From: a virus | Length of the DNA: 41,391 nucleotides | Virus record (IMG/VR): IMGVR_UViG_3300050121_000051 | Location: 1 to 41,391 of that record | Strand: one strand, 5' to 3' | Part shown: one piece after another, positions 16,111 to 24,301 of the stretch | Numbering within the stretch: the stretch's first letter is position 1 | Layout: each line of letters begins with the position of its first letter | Position numbers and translations under genes: made by a program | The notes under the pieces: model-generated | What the model was told of the DNA's origin: nothing | Database searches by the model: none | Seen by the model: only the letters and a program-made list of their open reading frames with translations

Positions 16111-16688
16111 TTGAAGAGTGGCGCGATGTTGTCGGATATGAGGGCTTGTATCAAGTTAGTAATTTAGGAAACGTTAAATCTCTTAAGAGAGTTGTAAAAC
16201 ATTCAAGTGGTTGCCCTAAAATAATAAACGAAAAATTTTTGAAACCATCATCCGCTAAATACGGTCATAAAAATGTTGTGTTAAGTCTTAATGGAATAAA
16301 AAAGCATCAATTGGTTCACAGATTAGTTGCAAAAGCATTTATTGAAAATCCGAATAACTATCCTTGCGTTAATCACAAGGACGAAAATGCTAAAAATAAT
16401 TGCATTGATAATTTGGAATGGTGCACAGTCCAATACAATAATACTTATGGAACATTTGTGCAAAGACGAATTCAAAACACCGATTTTTCCAAGAGAAGTT
16501 TAACCGCTAAGAAATATATTCTTTCGGTTGCTCAAATGGATTTAAGCGGAAAGGTATTAAAAGTTTGGGACAGTTTAACGGATGCGGCAATGAATACGGG
16601 GACACAGATTAGCAAAATATGTAGTTGTTGCAAAGGCCAAAGAAAAACATCGAATGGGTATATGTGGAAATACAAGGAGGCTGTTTGA
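16107..16688 (+). CDS. Free-standing HNH homing endonuclease (NUMOD4-HNH-NUMOD1)
   Basis: 193 residues from a GTG after GAGGAGGTG. Residues 4-28 (EWRDVVGYEGLYQVSNLGNVKS) form a NUMOD4 motif. About 72-108 form the HNH nuclease (VHRLVAKAF, CVNHKDENAKNN, NLEWCT). The C-terminus (VWDSLTDAAMNTG, SNGYMWKY) is a NUMOD1-like DNA-reading helix. Such genes spread by cutting phages that lack them. It sits between small early genes and the recombination ATPase, with the ATPase ribosome site inside its last codons, so it appears neatly inserted without breaking either neighbour. Confidence 0.92.
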   Translation: MIEEWRDVVGYEGLYQVSNLGNVKSLKRVVKHSSGCPKIINEKFLKPSSAKYGHKNVVLSLNGIKKHQLVHRLVAKAFIENPNNYPCVNHKDENAKNNCIDNLEWCTVQYNNTYGTFVQRRIQNTDFSKRSLTAKKYILSVAQMDLSGKVLKVWDSLTDAAMNTGTQISKICSCCKGQRKTSNGYMWKYKEAV

Positions 16689-16689
16689 T

Positions 16690-17316
16690 ATGGGAATACC
16701 TGTTCTAATAATTGGGAAAAGCGGTTCAGGCAAAAGTACGAGTTTAAGACACTTCACAGAAAATATAGGAGTTATAAATATTCTTGGCAAACCCTTTCCC
16801 TTTAAAAACAAATTGCCGTCTATCACAACCGACAATTACGACAAAGTCAAGAATGTGCTTTTAAAATCAGAGGCAAAGTCGCTTGTGATTGATGATGCCG
16901 GTTATCTTATCACAAATCATTTTATGAGGGAACACGCAAGCACCGGCAAGGGGAACGGAGTTTTCAGCCTTTACAACGACATAGGGGATAGCTTTTGGGG
17001 GCTTATCCAATTCGTCATTAAAGAGTTGCCCAACGACAAAATCGTTTATTTAATGATGCATGAGGACAAAAATGATTTTGGAGATATTAAGCCCAAAACC
17101 ATAGGCAAGATGCTTGATGAAAAGGTTTGTGTTGAGGGCATGTTTTCGGTGGCTCTCCGGTGCGTATTTGTAAACGGTGAACATAAATTTTTAACTCAAT
17201 CAGATGGCTATGATATTACCAAGTCTCCGATGGGCATGTTTGATGGGACTGAAATTGACAATGACCTAAAATTAGTCGACACGAAAATTCGTGAATATTG
17301 GATGGAGGAATATTAA
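16690..17316 (+). CDS. AAA/RecA-like phage ATPase (Sak4-like recombination factor)
   Basis: 208 residues. The start at 16690 fits AAGGAGG upstream. Walker A GKSGSGKST at residues 9-17; Walker B SLVIDDAGY near 66. A later part (LMMHEDKNDFGDIKPKTIGKMLDEK) resembles the C-terminal part of phage ATP-binding recombinases. It is followed directly by a DUF669 SSB-like gene, a pairing typical of Sak4-type single-strand annealing systems. It would promote pairing of single strands in phage replication and recombination; the Sak4 label is a family inference. Confidence 0.75.
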   Translation: MGIPVLIIGKSGSGKSTSLRHFTENIGVINILGKPFPFKNKLPSITTDNYDKVKNVLLKSEAKSLVIDDAGYLITNHFMREHASTGKGNGVFSLYNDIGDSFWGLIQFVIKELPNDKIVYLMMHEDKNDFGDIKPKTIGKMLDEKVCVEGMFSVALRCVFVNGEHKFLTQSDGYDITKSPMGMFDGTEIDNDLKLVDTKIREYWMEEY

Positions 17317-17318
17317 TT

Positions 17319-17894
17319 ATGAACGAACCACAAGGATGGAATACAGCAGAAGCTTTTACAGGCGATTTTGAAACCTTACCACTCGGCGGTCATGTCTGCA
17401 TCATCAAGGGTGCAAGGATAGAACAAACCGCAAGCGGCAGCGAGATGCTCGTAGTGGCGTTTGATATCAACGACGGTAATAAATACGACGGATATTTTAA
17501 GCGTCAGCATGAGCACAAGAAGCAGTCTGCACCAGATGCAAAATGGCCTAATGGCGGCACATACCGCCAGTTTACCAAAAACAAAGACGGCACAACAAAC
17601 AGCTTTTTTAAGGGGATGATCACCTGTATTGAAAAGTCAAACGCCAACTTCAAATTCAACTTTGATGAAAAAACCTTGACTGGAAAATTGTTTGGCGGCG
17701 TGTTTGGGCGTGAGCAGTTTGAGAGTGATGATGGTCTAAAATGGGCGACAAAATGCGTTTCAATCCGTTCGACCGAAACCATTAATAAGGGCGTTGAAAT
17801 ACCTGCGGACAAGCTGGTAAAGGGCGCTACACAGCCTCAAGGATTGCCGGAGGGATATACAGAGATTTCAGGCGACAACGATCTTCCTTTCTAA
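17319..17894 (+). CDS. DUF669 single-strand DNA-binding protein
   Basis: 191 residues. The start at 17319 fits GGAGGA; an in-frame ATG 21 bases earlier overlaps the previous gene. Residues 1-150 are DUF669-like (GWNTAEAF, LPLGGHVCIIKGA, FDINDGNKYDGYF). The last residues SGDNDLPF form an acidic Phe-ended tail like that of SSB proteins, which recruits partners. With the ATPase before it, it probably coats single-stranded DNA. A GGGCGG/CCGCCC hairpin lies after the stop (17908-17925). Confidence 0.8.
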   Translation: MNEPQGWNTAEAFTGDFETLPLGGHVCIIKGARIEQTASGSEMLVVAFDINDGNKYDGYFKRQHEHKKQSAPDAKWPNGGTYRQFTKNKDGTTNSFFKGMITCIEKSNANFKFNFDEKTLTGKLFGGVFGREQFESDDGLKWATKCVSIRSTETINKGVEIPADKLVKGATQPQGLPEGYTEISGDNDLPF

Positions 17895-17937
17895 ATCAAA
17901 CGCTATGGGCGGCTAATCCCGCCCGAAAGGAGAAAAC

Positions 17938-18303
17938 ATGAACGAGATTGAAAAGGCAATTATATTAATCAATCAACAAAAAACAGTCATGCAAAAATAT
18001 GATATATTATCAGACTCAGAACTTGAAAGGGCACAAGATTTAGCCATTCATGCCCTCCGCTCCCAACTCGCCCGTGAGCAGAATGAGCCTTTGACGCTCG
18101 AAGAAATTAAAAGTCTTGAAAATACTCCGTTGTGGATTATTGAGGACGAGGATGGGATTTGGTCAAGATTTTATAAAACATCTTCAATGGGTAAATTTCA
18201 ATATTTTGATTTTAAACACTTTGGTGAAGAATTTGAAGAGTCGTATCGGGTTGATCTGTATGGTTCTTCGTGGCTTGCCTACCGCTACAAGCCCAATAAA
18301 TAA
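17938..18303 (+). CDS. Conserved phage hypothetical protein
   Basis: 121 residues with AAAGGAG before the ATG. A helical start is followed by PLTLEEIKSLENTPLWI and an ending YGSSWLAYRYKP, phrases seen again and again in small Firmicutes phage proteins of unknown role. No catalytic motif seen. Confidence 0.65.
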   Translation: MNEIEKAIILINQQKTVMQKYDILSDSELERAQDLAIHALRSQLAREQNEPLTLEEIKSLENTPLWIIEDEDGIWSRFYKTSSMGKFQYFDFKHFGEEFEESYRVDLYGSSWLAYRYKPNK

Positions 18304-18326
18304 TACAAATGGAGATGAATGTTAAT

Positions 18327-18503
18327 ATGATTTGTGAAAAATGCTGGAGTAATGCTTATTTTAAAAGTCTTTTTTTAGGAAAAAGTCAAGCAGAAATTTA
18401 TCAAGAATTATTACTTGAAAGAAAAGATAATCCTTGTACTCCACAACAGCAAGCGGGAGATTATTGGGACGAAGAAAACCAATGCGATTCAAGAAATAAA
18501 TAA
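18327..18503 (+). CDS. Small conserved phage protein with CEKCW motif
   Basis: 58 residues from the ATG at 18327 (GGAGATG upstream). MICEKCW at the start and NPCTPQQQAGDYWDEE near the end are typical of a small conserved phage family without known function. Two N-terminal Cys and one or two C-terminal Cys could bind a metal. Confidence 0.65.
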   Translation: MICEKCWSNAYFKSLFLGKSQAEIYQELLLERKDNPCTPQQQAGDYWDEENQCDSRNK

Positions 18504-18547
18504 TACAATCCGTATATTTCAGTGGAGGAATGGGGGGATAAAAACGC

Positions 18548-19315
18548 TTGAAATCTGAGCTGATTAATGACCATTTTCAAAATTATAAAAGATACAACAT
18601 TCCAAAAGCGCAACTCGTTATTGCCGATATCCCATATAATCTTGGAATCAATGCTTATGCTTCTTCGACCGAGTGGTATATAGACGGCGACAATAAAAAT
18701 GGAGCAAGCAAAAAGGCGGGTAAAGCGTTTTTTAACACCGATTACAATTTCAACATTGCCGAATATTTTCATTTTTGCAACAGGCTATTAAAAAAAGAGC
18801 CAAAAGAATGCGGCAAGGCTCCAGCCATGATTATTTTTTGCTCATTCGACCAAGACAAAATGGTAATTGCAGAGGGTGAAAAATATGGTTTTAACCACCA
18901 CTATCCGATTTTCTTTATAAAAAATTATTCCGCCCAGGTATTAAAAGCAAATATGAAAATTGTCGGAGCAACCGAGCACGCAATGGTTCTTTACCGTGAC
19001 AAACTCCCAAAATTCAATAATGGTGGGAAAATGGTTTTTGATTGGTTTACATGGAAAAGGGATAATCAAAGCGAATACCCCAAAATACACCCGAATCAAA
19101 AGCCGGTCACATTATTAAAGCAACTTATCCGTATTTTTACAGACGAAAATGATGTTGTAATTGACCCATGCGCAGGAAGCGGAACTACTTTAAGAGCTGC
19201 ATACGAACTGGGCAGAAAAAGTTATGGCTTTGAAATCTCTCGAACATTCTGCAACGAAGCAAAAGAAAAAATGCTTAATTTTGAATTGATAGAATCACAA
19301 CAGCGGCTATTTTAG
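18548..19315 (+). CDS. DNA methyltransferase (amino-type, beta-class order)
   Basis: 255 residues from a TTG after GGGGGGAT. The catalytic motif DIPY (27-30, in the place of DPPY) comes before the AdoMet motif DPCAGSGTT (206-214), the beta-class order, so N6-adenine or N4-cytosine methylation. Other features are HPNQKP (motif X region, about 181-186) and SYGFEI. No specificity domain beyond the middle segment WYIDGDNKNG is obvious. As a stand-alone phage enzyme it may protect DNA from host restriction or mark replication sites. No restriction gene lies next to it. Confidence 0.92.
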   Translation: MKSELINDHFQNYKRYNIPKAQLVIADIPYNLGINAYASSTEWYIDGDNKNGASKKAGKAFFNTDYNFNIAEYFHFCNRLLKKEPKECGKAPAMIIFCSFDQDKMVIAEGEKYGFNHHYPIFFIKNYSAQVLKANMKIVGATEHAMVLYRDKLPKFNNGGKMVFDWFTWKRDNQSEYPKIHPNQKPVTLLKQLIRIFTDENDVVIDPCAGSGTTLRAAYELGRKSYGFEISRTFCNEAKEKMLNFELIESQQRLF

Positions 19316-19350
19316 ACAATTTATTTCAAACTGAATGGGGGTGAACAACT

Positions 19351-20106
19351 ACGGCAAGACCTAAGAAAAGCGGAGTAGATTATTTTTCACACGACACTTC
19401 AAGCGGCAAAACTATTTTTACACTTGAAAGCCAATACGGCAATGATGGTTATGCTTTTTGGTTCAAATTGCTTGAAATTATAGGCACTCAAAGCGAACAT
19501 TATTACGATTGCCGCAATCCTGCGGACTGGTTATTTCTGATAGCCAAAACTCGTGTGAGCGAAGTTACTGCGACGGAAATACTAAATACACTGTCACAAG
19601 TCGACGCGATTGATAGTGAACTATGGCGGGAAAGAGTGATATGGATACAAAAATTCGTTGACCGTTTAGGTGATGTTTACAAGAAACGGGGTGCTGAAAT
19701 ACCGGTTAAGCCGAGTTTCTGCACCGGAAACCCCGCGGCGGATGATATTCCCGTTCCAGAAAGTACACAAAGTAAAGGAACTAAAGTAAAGGAAGTAAAG
19801 GAAATAATACTGTATCTCAATAAAAAGGCGGGTACATCTTTTAGAGAAACGTCTCAAAAAACAAAAGACTTAATTCAAGCACGTTTCAATGAGGATTTTA
19901 CTTTAGAGAATTTCTTTACTGTAATTGATAACAAAGTAACCGAGTGGTTAGGTGGAGACATGCAAAAATATTTACGGCCCGAAACATTATTTTCAAACAA
20001 ATTTGAGGGTTACTTAAATCAAAAAATCATTTCAAAAAAACCTCCCGACTACTCAGACCCCGATCGCTATAAAAATGCAGAAAGTGAGGATAACCCTTTT
20101 GGATAA
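19351..20106 (+). CDS. Replication initiator-like protein (DUF4373/Lin1244 type) with apparent ACG start
   Basis: About 251 residues. The conserved start of this family, (M)ARPKKSGVDYFSHDTSS, is present at once after an ACG at 19351-19353; a TGA lies three codons upstream and no ATG, GTG or TTG occurs in frame until a TTG at 19468. A good site (GGGGGTGA) is placed 6 bases before the ACG. Then come GYAFWFKLLEIIG and winged-helix-like text; a DnaD-like C-terminal part follows (about 150-235). It is just before the DnaC-like loader, the normal order for a phage initiator and loader. Either ACG really initiates or a start-codon mutation or read error is present. Confidence 0.75.
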   Translation, partial: TARPKKSGVDYFSHDTSSGKTIFTLESQYGNDGYAFWFKLLEIIGTQSEHYYDCRNPADWLFLIAKTRVSEVTATEILNTLSQVDAIDSELWRERVIWIQKFVDRLGDVYKKRGAEIPVKPSFCTGNPAADDIPVPESTQSKGTKVKEVKEIILYLNKKAGTSFRETSQKTKDLIQARFNEDFTLENFFTVIDNKVTEWLGGDMQKYLRPETLFSNKFEGYLNQKIISKKPPDYSDPDRYKNAESEDNPFG

Positions 20107-20857
20107 TATTACGTCTGAGACAATAACGACTGATGAAAAATGCCCTGATTGCGGCAGACCCTTAGAAATCGGCATACTCAATCTTTTCGGCAAAAAGCAA
20201 GAGTATAAAATAACCTGTCAATGTGTCGTTGATAAGCGAGAGGCTGAGAAGAAAGAGCAGGAGGCCGAAGATCGCCGCCGCTACATATCAGATTTAAGGC
20301 ACGACAGCGGGTTACCCTTGAAGTGGCTAAATGTTACCCTTGAAAGTTTTGAACCCCGCAACGGCACGGAGAGGGCATACAAGGCGTGCTGCAATTACGC
20401 TGAGCAGTTTCCAAGTTTGCAGAGCAGGGGAATAGGCATGTACCTTTTTGGGACAAGCGGAGGCGGCAAATCAAGGCTGGCCGCGTCGGTAGCGAATAAA
20501 ATTGTTGACGGGGGTATTCTGGTGTGCTGGTGGAATGTGACAAGCCTGTATCTTGCAATCCAAAGGACATTCCGCAACGACTACATAGGCCCTGACATTT
20601 TAGAGGATTGCACACGGGCCGGGCTTTTAATCCTTGACGACATGGGAGCTGAAAAGCCGAGCGAGTGGACTATGGCGACTATGTACGACATCATCAACAG
20701 CCGGATTGAAAATGTGCTACCCACAATTATAACCAGTAACCTGACCTTTGAGGAACTCGAAAAGAAAGTTGACAGTAGAGTTATGAGCCGCTTGAGCGAC
20801 AAGGATATTTTCCCGAGGATTGCCAACACAGCGGCTGACTACAGGAGGCAGAAATGA
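20099..20857 (+). CDS. DnaC-like helicase loader ATPase
   Basis: 252 residues from the TTG at 20099, which has GAGGA 8 bases upstream and overlaps the previous stop by 8 bases; in-frame starts at 20075 and 20084 lack a good site. The N-terminus has a Cys cluster (CPDCG and CQC) likely to bind zinc. Walker A is GTSGGGKS (about 118-125 from this start), Walker B LLILDDMGAE, and a sensor region IITSNL. It loads the replicative helicase on the initiator-DNA complex. The next gene starts inside its stop (ATGA). Confidence 0.9.
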   Translation: MDNITSETITTDEKCPDCGRPLEIGILNLFGKKQEYKITCQCVVDKREAEKKEQEAEDRRRYISDLRHDSGLPLKWLNVTLESFEPRNGTERAYKACCNYAEQFPSLQSRGIGMYLFGTSGGGKSRLAASVANKIVDGGILVCWWNVTSLYLAIQRTFRNDYIGPDILEDCTRAGLLILDDMGAEKPSEWTMATMYDIINSRIENVLPTIITSNLTFEELEKKVDSRVMSRLSDKDIFPRIANTAADYRRQK

Positions 20858-21738
20858 AAGTCGGGCTTTGGTCTGATAGCCACAACTTCCCCAATATTGT
20901 GCTTATGAAGTTGTCGGCTTATTACAAGGCGCGCGGAGATCATATTGATTTGCTCAACCACCTGAATACATACGACCTTGTTTATTGTTCAAAAGTATTT
21001 GACTTTACTCCGGATGCAGAAGACGCCGCAATGATCAGGGCGGATAAGATCATCCGAGCCGGCACTGGATACCACAATTACACAGACAATTTGCCCCCTG
21101 AAATTGAACACTTTTACCCTGATTATGGGCTTTACCCGCAATATCATCAAGCATACGGCTATTTGACAAGAGGTTGCCCGAGAGGTTGTCCATTCTGCAT
21201 AGTCGCGCCAAAAGAGGGTAAAAAGAGCGTACATGTAGCTGACCTGAGTGAGTTTTGGCACGGGCAAAAGGAAATAAAATTACTCGATCCTAACCTTTTG
21301 GCTTGTCGAGAGCACGAAATACTTTTAAAACAGCTTGCAAATAGTGGCGCGTGGGTAGACTTCACGCAAGGTTTGGATATTCGAATGCTCACGGATGCGA
21401 ACGTTGACCTCATCGGAAAAATCAAAGTTAAAATGCTTCACTTCGCATGGGACAATCCTGAGGATAATCTAACAAAGCAATTTGAATTTTTCAAAGCTCA
21501 CACGACTTTAGACTGGCGCAAATTGAGAGTTTATGTTCTTGTCAATTTCAGCAGCACACACGATCAAGATTTATACAGGATTTACCGTTTGCGTGAATTT
21601 GGATTTGACCCTTATGTAATGATTTTTGACAAGTTACACGCAAATGAGCAAACAAAGCAACTTGCAAGATGGGTAAATAATAAATTTATTTTCAGAGAGT
21701 GCGAACGGTTTGAAGATTATAACTCAAAGAAAGGATAA
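20854..21738 (+). CDS. Radical SAM enzyme
   Basis: 294 residues. CPRGCPFC at 108-115 is the C-x3-C-x2-C cluster that binds the 4Fe-4S centre cleaving S-adenosylmethionine. Before it lies a segment (about 1-100: VGLWSDSHNFPNIVLMKLSA, ADKIIRAGTGY) that looks like a Rossmann-type half as in B12-type radical SAM proteins, though no cobalamin motif is evident. GLDIRMLTD and LHFAWDN follow. Overlaps the DnaC-like stop and is followed after 3 bases by a deoxyribosyltransferase-like gene. Substrate unknown; a nucleotide, DNA or RNA base is possible. Confidence 0.85.
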   Translation: MKVGLWSDSHNFPNIVLMKLSAYYKARGDHIDLLNHLNTYDLVYCSKVFDFTPDAEDAAMIRADKIIRAGTGYHNYTDNLPPEIEHFYPDYGLYPQYHQAYGYLTRGCPRGCPFCIVAPKEGKKSVHVADLSEFWHGQKEIKLLDPNLLACREHEILLKQLANSGAWVDFTQGLDIRMLTDANVDLIGKIKVKMLHFAWDNPEDNLTKQFEFFKAHTTLDWRKLRVYVLVNFSSTHDQDLYRIYRLREFGFDPYVMIFDKLHANEQTKQLARWVNNKFIFRECERFEDYNSKKG

Positions 21739-21741
21739 AAA

Positions 21742-22101
21742 ATGTACGATGTATTTTTAATATGCCCTGTGAGAAACGCCACAGACGAGCAAAAACAGAA
21801 GATGAAAGATTATATTTTCGAATTAGAATCAACTGGTAAGACAGTCTACTATCCCGATAGAGATACCGATCAAACCGATGATGGCATAGGATTTAGAATT
21901 TGCGCTGATAACAAAAATGCAATTAACAATTCAAAAGAAGTACATATTTTTTGGGACAAAAATAGTCAAGGGAGTCTATTTGATTTAGGCATGGCGTTTG
22001 CGCTCAGAAAGCCATTAACGCTTGTAAACATTAGCGGTATTGAAATTACGTCAAATAAATCATTTTCTAACATGGTCTTGGAATGGAACAGAAGATCATG
22101 A
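21742..22101 (+). CDS. Nucleoside 2-deoxyribosyltransferase-like protein
   Basis: 119 residues. YDVFLICPVRN opens a Rossmann-like fold as in nucleoside 2-deoxyribosyltransferases; AINNSKEVHIFWD and GSLFDLGMAFAL match the second half, where the usual catalytic Glu stands; here Asp appears in LFDLG. Family members break or swap the N-glycosidic bond of nucleotides. It follows a radical SAM gene, which suggests joint action on a nucleotide or base. It could also be a SLOG/TIR-like binding protein without catalysis. Confidence 0.6.
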   Translation: MYDVFLICPVRNATDEQKQKMKDYIFELESTGKTVYYPDRDTDQTDDGIGFRICADNKNAINNSKEVHIFWDKNSQGSLFDLGMAFALRKPLTLVNISGIEITSNKSFSNMVLEWNRRS

Positions 22102-22232
22102 CTCCTGAACAAATATCTGAATGGACGCGCCGAAGTGTTGAACAGGTTATAAATTGCAAGACTGAGAATTTGAAGCCGCAGGATGTTTTAAACCCCGTCA
22201 GCCCCTCCACAAGCCCCACCACCAGCCCTTAA
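22098..22232 (+). CDS. 44-residue hypothetical peptide
   Basis: Starts in the previous stop (ATGA). MTPEQISEWTRRSVEQVINC is a likely helix; the end is Pro/Ser/Thr rich (PSTSPTTSP). Unknown. Coding is supported only by the coupled start. Confidence 0.4.
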   Translation: MTPEQISEWTRRSVEQVINCKTENLKPQDVLNPVSPSTSPTTSP

Positions 22233-22317
22233 GGGTCAACTTATACGCCCTAACCCCCTTCAGACGAAAATAGAAAGAGCAAACATAGGTGTATCTACAC
22301 CGGAAGGAGTAAATAAC

Positions 22318-22611
22318 ATGAACTTTAAATTAAACGAGCAGGAAATCGGCATTGCGATAAATGCAGAGGATAAAGAGGCGCTAATTACTATCACCGGCTA
22401 CCCTGCATATCTCCGCAAATTTGAAAAGCTGTCAAATGAGTTTCCGGAAGATTACCGGTTGCTGAACGAGTACACCGACGAGGGCGAAGTTTACGGCAGG
22501 AGATACGCAGTAAATAAAAGATATATTCGCTTTGGAAAACCCGCCAGCGAAGCCAGAAAAGAAAACGGGCGCAAGTTGGCCGAGAATATGCGAGTTGGCA
22601 ACGGCACATAA
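22318..22611 (+). CDS. Conserved phage hypothetical protein
   Basis: 97 residues preceded by GAAGGAG. ITITGYPAYLRKFEKLSNEF, a Tyr-rich middle and YIRFGKPASE are familiar from small clostridial phage proteins with unknown role. Basic overall C-terminus. Confidence 0.6.
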   Translation: MNFKLNEQEIGIAINAEDKEALITITGYPAYLRKFEKLSNEFPEDYRLLNEYTDEGEVYGRRYAVNKRYIRFGKPASEARKENGRKLAENMRVGNGT

Positions 22612-22714
22612 GCACGAACTCACGCTAATTTCGGCTTAAACCCTGAAAGCGTGGAATTGGACGGACAAGCAGATAAGAGCGTACAGCGCTCCACAGAGGG
22701 CAGAGAGGGACAAT

Positions 22715-22846
22715 ATGAATAAAGCATATCCTTGCGAAAATGAAGATTGCGAATTTTTTGAAACGTTGTCAAAAGGTGCGCATTGTGCCGCAGAAGATTA
22801 TTGCGGAGGATATTACAACGATAAGGAGGCTGAGCAGGATGGCTGA
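22715..22846 (+). CDS. 43-residue acidic Cys protein
   Basis: Starts at 22715 after GAGAGGGA. It has four Cys (YPCENEDCEFF, AHCAAEDYC) suggesting a zinc site. Ends inside the start of the next gene. Unknown function. Confidence 0.5.
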   Translation: MNKAYPCENEDCEFFETLSKGAHCAAEDYCGGYYNDKEAEQDG

Positions 22847-23318
22847 GGAACTTAAAACAAAGAATATTAACCCCAGAAATACAAAACATGGAGCCTGTCA
22901 ATTTAATCACAGATTATATTCGATATGGACTACTATGATTCATCGATGTGAAGACCCTAAACGAGAAAAATATAAAGATTATGGGGCTCGTGGGATTTTG
23001 GTTTGTGATGAATGGCACAATCCAATGGCTTTTGAAATATGGGCAATGGCAAATAGTTATTCTCTCGACCTACAAATTGATAGAACCAATAACGAACTCG
23101 GGTATTCTCCTGATAATTGTAGATGGGTAACGCCAAAGCAAAACAGTAGAAACCGTAGAAACACAAAATTTATGACACTTAGTGGTCAGACCAAAAGTGT
23201 TGCTGAATGGTGTGAAACAATACCAATAAGCGCATTTACGATATATTGGTGGTATAAAAAGTTTGGAAGAATGTATGCTGAAACGAGAATTATGGAGGGA
23301 CTAAAAAATGCAAGATAA
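22839..23318 (+). CDS. HNH-like phage endonuclease (second homing-type gene)
   Basis: 159 residues; the start at 22839 follows AAGGAGG. The pattern HRLYSIWTTMIHRCEDP, YKDYGARGILVCDEW, IDRTNNELGY and NCRWVTPKQNSRNRR is the fold often named HNH or AP2-type endonuclease in phages; R-C, D-R and NCRW are the recurrent residues. The C-terminus has a helix-turn-helix-like segment (TKSVAEWCETIPIS). Different in architecture from the NUMOD4 enzyme at 16107. Probably a selfish or mobility nuclease. Confidence 0.7.
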   Translation: MAEELKTKNINPRNTKHGACQFNHRLYSIWTTMIHRCEDPKREKYKDYGARGILVCDEWHNPMAFEIWAMANSYSLDLQIDRTNNELGYSPDNCRWVTPKQNSRNRRNTKFMTLSGQTKSVAEWCETIPISAFTIYWWYKKFGRMYAETRIMEGLKNAR

Positions 23319-23556
23319 ACTTCTTTTTTGTCCCTTTTGCGGAATGCAAAACACTCTTGCAGTGGTAGACCAAAACGAATTAGAACAGACTGACGACCCT
23401 GTTAAAAATCCATATTTCACAGTTGTATGCAGCGTAAATGAATTAGAAACAGAAACGCCGAATTGGAAAGCAGGTTGCGGAGCTTCTGGAGGATATCGCC
23501 CAACAAAAGAAGAGGCCATTTCTGCATGGAACAGCAGAACGAAGGAGGGCACATGA
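23308..23556 (+). CDS. Lar-like restriction alleviation protein
   Basis: 82 residues with GGAGGG upstream. LLFCPFCGMQ, a central VVCSV, then GCGASGGY and TKEEAISAWNSR form the Cys-rich Lar pattern: a zinc ribbon followed by the EEAI-AWN helix. Lar of Rac prophage changes EcoKI restriction and modification. Many phage members exist without tests, so anti-restriction is only suggested. Confidence 0.7.
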   Translation: MQDKLLFCPFCGMQNTLAVVDQNELEQTDDPVKNPYFTVVCSVNELETETPNWKAGCGASGGYRPTKEEAISAWNSRTKEGT

Positions 23557-24020
23557 TACTATCAATCGACCCCGGAAATGTATACTCTGCGTATAGTATT
23601 TTGGACGAGCAGTTGAAGCCCATTAGTTTTGGGAAAATACCAAATGCAGAAATGTTTGACGTAATTTTCAATTGTCCTCGCGCCTATTTTGCCATTGAAA
23701 TGGTTGCTTGCTACGGGATGCCGGTAGGCATAGAAGTTTTTGAAACATGTGTGGCAATTGGTAAATTTATGCAATATGCCGATTATCGTGGAGGATACCA
23801 AGCAATAGACCGAATTTATCGCAAAGAAGAAAAAATCAACCTGTGCGGCTCGATGAAAGCGAAAGACGGGAACATACGGCAAGCATTAATTGATAGGTTC
23901 GGGCCGGTGGGCGTAAAGAAAAATCAAGGCTGGTTTTATGGCGTGTCTAAAGATGTTTGGAGCGCAATAGCTGTGGGCGTTACATATCACGATTTATTTT
24001 TGAACGGAGGGGAGAAATGA
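23553..24020 (+). CDS. RuvC-like Holliday junction resolvase
   Basis: 155 residues; ATG overlaps the previous stop and follows AAGGAGG. MILSIDPGNVYSAYSI carries the first catalytic Asp (SIDPG), a middle AIEMV gives the Glu, and the C-terminus SKDVWSAIAVGVTYHDL gives the last Asp of an RNase H/RuvC fold. It would cut branched DNA before packaging. Confidence 0.8.
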   Translation: MILSIDPGNVYSAYSILDEQLKPISFGKIPNAEMFDVIFNCPRAYFAIEMVACYGMPVGIEVFETCVAIGKFMQYADYRGGYQAIDRIYRKEEKINLCGSMKAKDGNIRQALIDRFGPVGVKKNQGWFYGVSKDVWSAIAVGVTYHDLFLNGGEK

Positions 24021-24301
24021 TAACACTGCCGATTAAAAAGAAGTGGTTTGATATGATTGTTTCCGGAGAAAAGCGGGAGGAATACAGAGATATTACGCCG
24101 TATTATATCAGTCGGTTTGCAAGATATTTTGAACTCCGCGTTCGTGTGAAATTTAGGAACGGGTACCGATTAGATAGCCCCACAATCGAGCGTACAGTTA
24201 TTCCGTATATCGGATATGGTCGTCCCGAATGGGGCGCAGAGCCATATAAAAAGTATATTGTGTTGGGCATTCAAAATAAGAAGGAGGTCAAAGCGAAATG
24301 A
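24017..24301 (+). CDS. ASCH-domain protein
   Basis: 94 residues coupled to the previous gene by ATGA. TLPIKKKWFDMIVSGEKREEY is the ASCH signature (G-x-K-x-x-E-Y/ R), a PUA-like RNA-binding or nucleotide-binding fold. Phage ASCH proteins are frequent and mostly uncharacterised; some relatives hydrolyse modified cytidine. Confidence 0.75.
   Translation: MITLPIKKKWFDMIVSGEKREEYRDITPYYISRFARYFELRVRVKFRNGYRLDSPTIERTVIPYIGYGRPEWGAEPYKKYIVLGIQNKKEVKAK

Noticed and set aside
19341-19364. GTG start for the initiator gene at 19341
   Set aside because: That GTG is in another frame and meets a stop after seven codons; it cannot give the conserved N-terminus without a frameshift.
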